Below are positions 41,271 to 43,652 of a stretch of 43,652 bases of DNA, in pieces. The notes under the pieces were generated by a model, which did no database searches, had not been told where the DNA came from, and worked only from the letters and a program-made list of their open reading frames with translations. Both the position numbers and the translations under genes were made by a program. Origin of the DNA: Rhizobium sp. Q54 (GTDB lineage: Bacteria; Pseudomonadota; Alphaproteobacteria; ATCC43930; CGMCC-115725); contig CAMATN010000029.1 of NCBI GenBank assembly GCA_945861155.1, positions 1 through 43,652 of the forward strand, in the 5' to 3' direction. Within the stretch, counting starts at the first letter, position 1. Each line of letters opens with the position of its first letter.

Positions 41271-41420
41271 GTGCCAACGGACACCATTCCGAACGTGCTC
41301 GATGCCGAGGCGTTGGGCAGAATTGTAAAGCAACAAGCATTAGAGGGTGCCACAAGCATTGTCGTCACCCGCAATGAGAACGGGACTTATAATGTCGTTG
41401 CGATCTTTCCGGACAGGTGA
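41271..41420 (+). CDS. 49-residue small protein with a perfect Shine-Dalgarno
   Basis: A GTG-started frame (MPTDTIPNVLDAEAL...) of 49 codons plus stop. AAGGAGGT lies four bases before the GTG: the best ribosome site in the window. Codon composition is sensible throughout and there is no membrane segment. The predicted fold is an N-terminal helix followed by two strands (SIVVTRNENG and NVVAIFPDR). It sits 13 bp after the lipoprotein stop, so it is the third gene of the cassette. No known family is recognised; an immunity or regulatory role is only a guess. Confidence 0.7.
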   Translation: MPTDTIPNVLDAEALGRIVKQQALEGATSIVVTRNENGTYNVVAIFPDR

Positions 41421-41540
41421 GAGCGACGGCTATGGTGCTTAGGCCGGCCAGTTTGCTCTTTTCGAAGTAGCGGCAATTTTACCACCATACCACTGCCTCA
41501 GTATGTGGAGTCGATCCAGCAACCTAGCAAGGAGAAGCAA

Positions 41541-42149
41541 ATGGCAGATTTTATCATCACGCCTGGTCTGAGATTTGTAAGCCGAGCTGGCTGGGTCGCA
41601 AGCCAGTCCTTGCCTCGGCTGGGCGGGTCTGTGCCCCGCACGGACCGGACCCATGTGATCATTCATCATACTGTGAGCCCCGATAACGACGAATCCCCGA
41701 ACATCTGGGACAGCGATGCCAGCATATTCAGCCGAATGCGACGACTGCAAACCGTGCGTCCCGATCTGGGGCTTGACGTACCATACAACTTCGTAGCCTT
41801 CATTACCAACGATGGTGTGGTCATATGCGAAGGACGAGGTGAGGACCGCACAGGCGCACACACCAAGGGACATAATACCAGAGGGATAGCTGTTTCGTTC
41901 GCCGGAGATTTCGAGAACAAAGCCGTCGGCTCAACTATACTGGCTGATCGCATGCCATTGCTGTCGAATTTCCTCCAATGGTTGCGGACCGACGCCAGCC
42001 ATCCAGCGTACGGAAACTTCGAGCCGATGAGGAACCTGGGCACTCTGCGTCCAAGTGCTCGACAGGTTTTCTTCCATCGGGATTTCGCTCAGACCGCCTG
42101 CCCGGGCGGTCTTCTGGAGGATCACCTCACCAGGGTTGCGTTCGTGTAG
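41541..42149 (+). CDS. PGRP/Amidase_2-type N-acetylmuramoyl-L-alanine amidase
   Basis: A 202-residue zinc amidase of the peptidoglycan-recognition-protein/Amidase_2 fold, which cleaves the bond between N-acetylmuramate and L-alanine. The metal ligands are H42 (IIHHTV), H179 (FFHRDF) and C187 (ACPGG), with the catalytic Tyr Y82 (VPYNFV). The PGRP-like opening FVSRAGWVA and the GIAVSFAGDF strand are kept. There is no signal peptide, so it must be exported by another route or act on internal or external peptidoglycan after lysis. AAGGAGA precedes the ATG at 41541 by 6 bases. GC is lower than in the flanks. Gap to the 49-residue gene is 120 bp. Confidence 0.88.
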   Translation: MADFIITPGLRFVSRAGWVASQSLPRLGGSVPRTDRTHVIIHHTVSPDNDESPNIWDSDASIFSRMRRLQTVRPDLGLDVPYNFVAFITNDGVVICEGRGEDRTGAHTKGHNTRGIAVSFAGDFENKAVGSTILADRMPLLSNFLQWLRTDASHPAYGNFEPMRNLGTLRPSARQVFFHRDFAQTACPGGLLEDHLTRVAFV

Positions 42150-42267
42150 CGAAAGGGGACTATCTCAATAGGGAGGGCGGAATGCTCTCCGCCGTTTTGT
42201 CGAGAATTGGAGTAGCGACTCACTTGTCTCGGCCTTATCCTCAGGGCAGGAAATTCGGGGAGTTCTC

Positions 42268-43632
42268 ATGAAAACCTTCGTGCGTTGCGGCAGTCTGTTC
42301 ACCGGGCGCGAGGATGAGCCGTGCGACGGCGCGATGCTGGTCTTCGATGAAGAGGGCCGCCTCGCCTATGTCGGCGCCGAAGCCGCCGCGCCGCGCCGGG
42401 CGCAGACCGACCGGCTGCTCGATCATTCGGGCTCGTTCGTGATGCCGGGCCTCATTGACGTGCACACCCACCTCGCCTATGGCAACGCCAAGTCGGAAGA
42501 GGACATCGACCTCTACAGCCCGCTCGAGTTCCGGGCGTTGCGCGGCATGTTCTTCGCGCAGAAGGTCGCGGCCTCGGGCTACACCGCGATCTGCTCGCCG
42601 GGCGACGCGGGCCAGATCAGCCTGTCGATCCGCAACGCGATCCGCGCCGGCCTGTTCGACGGGCCGCGGGTCATGGCGGCGGGCCCGTATCTGACGACGC
42701 ATCAGGGCCTGACCGATTGGTATCCGACCTGGATCGGCGCGCCGACGACCTCGATCGGCAAGCTCGTCACCAACATCAACGAGGCGATCGAGGAGGTTCG
42801 CTCTCAGGTCAAGAACGGCGTCGATTGCATCAAGCTCGCGCTCGACGGCATCCAGCGCCGGCCCGACGGCGAGCTGATCGCGGCCTTCACCCAGGACGAG
42901 ACCGACATCATCGTGCGCGAGACGCACCGGCTGGGCAGGAAGGCGATCTCGCATTCGGTCGGCCGCGAGGCGACGCTCTACGCGGCGCGGGCCGGGGTCG
43001 ATTTGATCTTCCACGGCTTCGATCTCGACGACGAGTGCATCGCGGCGATGCTCAAATCGGGCAGCATGCTGTGCCCGACCTTGACCCATCCGCGCAATTT
43101 GATCGATTTCACCCAGCCGCACGATCCGGCGGCCCAGAAGGGCCGCATCGAGCAGACCGAACGGCGTTACCGGACCGGTGTCGCCAATCTCCGCCGGGCC
43201 GTCGCCGCCGGCGTGCCGTTCCTGACCGGCACCGATAGCGGTTTCGCAATCACGCCCTACGGCGAGTGGCACGCCAAGGAACTCGAACTCTTCGTCGCCG
43301 ATCTCGGCTTCAGCCCGGCGGCGGCGTTGCGCGCGGCGACCGAGACAAATGCCCGGTTCATGTCGCACGGAGACCAGATCGGCGTGCTCGAACAGGGCCG
43401 CGCCGCCGATTTCATCGTGCTCGACGGGTCGCCGCTCGACGATATCCGCATATTGCAGGACCGAAGGCGGCTGCGCGCCGTCCATATCGCCGGCAAGGAG
43501 CTAAAGATCGCCGACCGGCCCTACGACCCGCGCCAGGTCACCGATTTCGCGCTGACGAACTGGAGCGACCTCTACACCCAGGCGCGGGTCGCCGAATTGG
43601 CCGCCGGGCGGTCTCGGCTGGCGGCGGAATAG
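42268..43632 (+). CDS. metal-dependent amidohydrolase (imidazolonepropionase-like)
   Basis: A 454-residue amidohydrolase-superfamily enzyme. The composite beta-sandwich has the N- and C-terminal strands (FVRCGSLFTG; GRAADFIVLDGSP). The TIM barrel carries H66-x-H68 (DVHTHL), the probable bridging Lys in CIKLALDG, His ligands in ISHSVG and IFHGFD, and Asp in TGTDSGF. All metal residues are present, so it should be active. Members hydrolyse imidazolonepropionate, prolidase-type dipeptides or aryl dipeptides; the substrate here is not evident. The gene is complete at 43632, 20 bases before the window ends. GC returns to the high value of the chromosome. Confidence 0.88.
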   Translation: MKTFVRCGSLFTGREDEPCDGAMLVFDEEGRLAYVGAEAAAPRRAQTDRLLDHSGSFVMPGLIDVHTHLAYGNAKSEEDIDLYSPLEFRALRGMFFAQKVAASGYTAICSPGDAGQISLSIRNAIRAGLFDGPRVMAAGPYLTTHQGLTDWYPTWIGAPTTSIGKLVTNINEAIEEVRSQVKNGVDCIKLALDGIQRRPDGELIAAFTQDETDIIVRETHRLGRKAISHSVGREATLYAARAGVDLIFHGFDLDDECIAAMLKSGSMLCPTLTHPRNLIDFTQPHDPAAQKGRIEQTERRYRTGVANLRRAVAAGVPFLTGTDSGFAITPYGEWHAKELELFVADLGFSPAAALRAATETNARFMSHGDQIGVLEQGRAADFIVLDGSPLDDIRILQDRRRLRAVHIAGKELKIADRPYDPRQVTDFALTNWSDLYTQARVAELAAGRSRLAAE

Positions 43633-43652
43633 CCTGCAAACTGTCGTCCCGG

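Noticed and set aside
40011-42149. Phage lysis cassette
   Set aside because: No holin-like membrane protein and no phage structural genes; the lipoproteins do not look like spanins.

Overview
The window is 43.6 kb of GC-rich, densely coded bacterial chromosome. It suggests an alphaproteobacterium of the Rhodospirillales kind. Support for this is the high GC, a receiver protein resembling DivK, an ABC exporter resembling NdvA, an alphaproteobacterial style of multi-GAF hybrid signalling, and several palindromic intergenic repeats of types common in that class. Genus cannot be read from the sequence. There is no rRNA, tRNA, CRISPR array, transposase or phage structural gene that I can see. Long antisense ORFs are frequent because of codon bias and have been left out.

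Layout. (1) 0.1-1.2 kb: a HAD phosphatase and a small lipoprotein. (2) 1.2-9.6 kb: a surface-glycan block. UDP-glucose dehydrogenase and UDP-glucuronate decarboxylase (minus strand) would make UDP-glucuronate and UDP-xylose. Divergently, galE, a glycosidase-glycosyltransferase fusion and a half-size ABC exporter form a likely synthesis-and-export operon. (3) 9.6-13.6 kb: a gene-poor 0.5 kb stretch, a membrane-anchored M23 peptidase, an N-formylglutamate amidohydrolase-like protein and a tartronate-semialdehyde-reductase-like dehydrogenase. (4) 13.7-21.5 kb: a signalling operon with a 2057-residue histidine kinase carrying eight GAF units, a single-domain receiver overlapping it by 4 bp and, after a palindromic element, a receiver-nucleotidyl cyclase.

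(5) 21.5-27.9 kb, all minus strand: a glutathione transferase, an amidase, two tandem paralogous 2-hydroxyacid dehydrogenases, an enolase-superfamily enzyme overlapping one of them by 4 bp, a small unknown protein and a DUF433 antitoxin-like protein. This looks like a catabolic cluster for an acid sugar or amide. (6) 28.1-36.5 kb: a 538-residue protein of unknown function, a PatZ-type acyl-CoA synthetase/acetyltransferase, an M3 oligopeptidase, and an SMP-30 lactonase behind a Rieske protein that seems to lack the mononuclear-iron site. (7) 36.7-39.8 kb: a DUF3300 secreted protein with a long Pro/Thr/Ala tail, divergent from a VOC extradiol dioxygenase.

(8) 40.0-42.1 kb: a cassette of visibly lower GC, probably acquired by transfer. 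It holds two lipoproteins, a 49-residue protein with a textbook Shine-Dalgarno, and a PGRP-like amidase. It ends before a metal-dependent amidohydrolase (42.3-43.6 kb). The best candidates for something undescribed are the low-GC cassette, the GH-GT fusion with its exporter, the Rieske protein, and the cassette-like GAF array.
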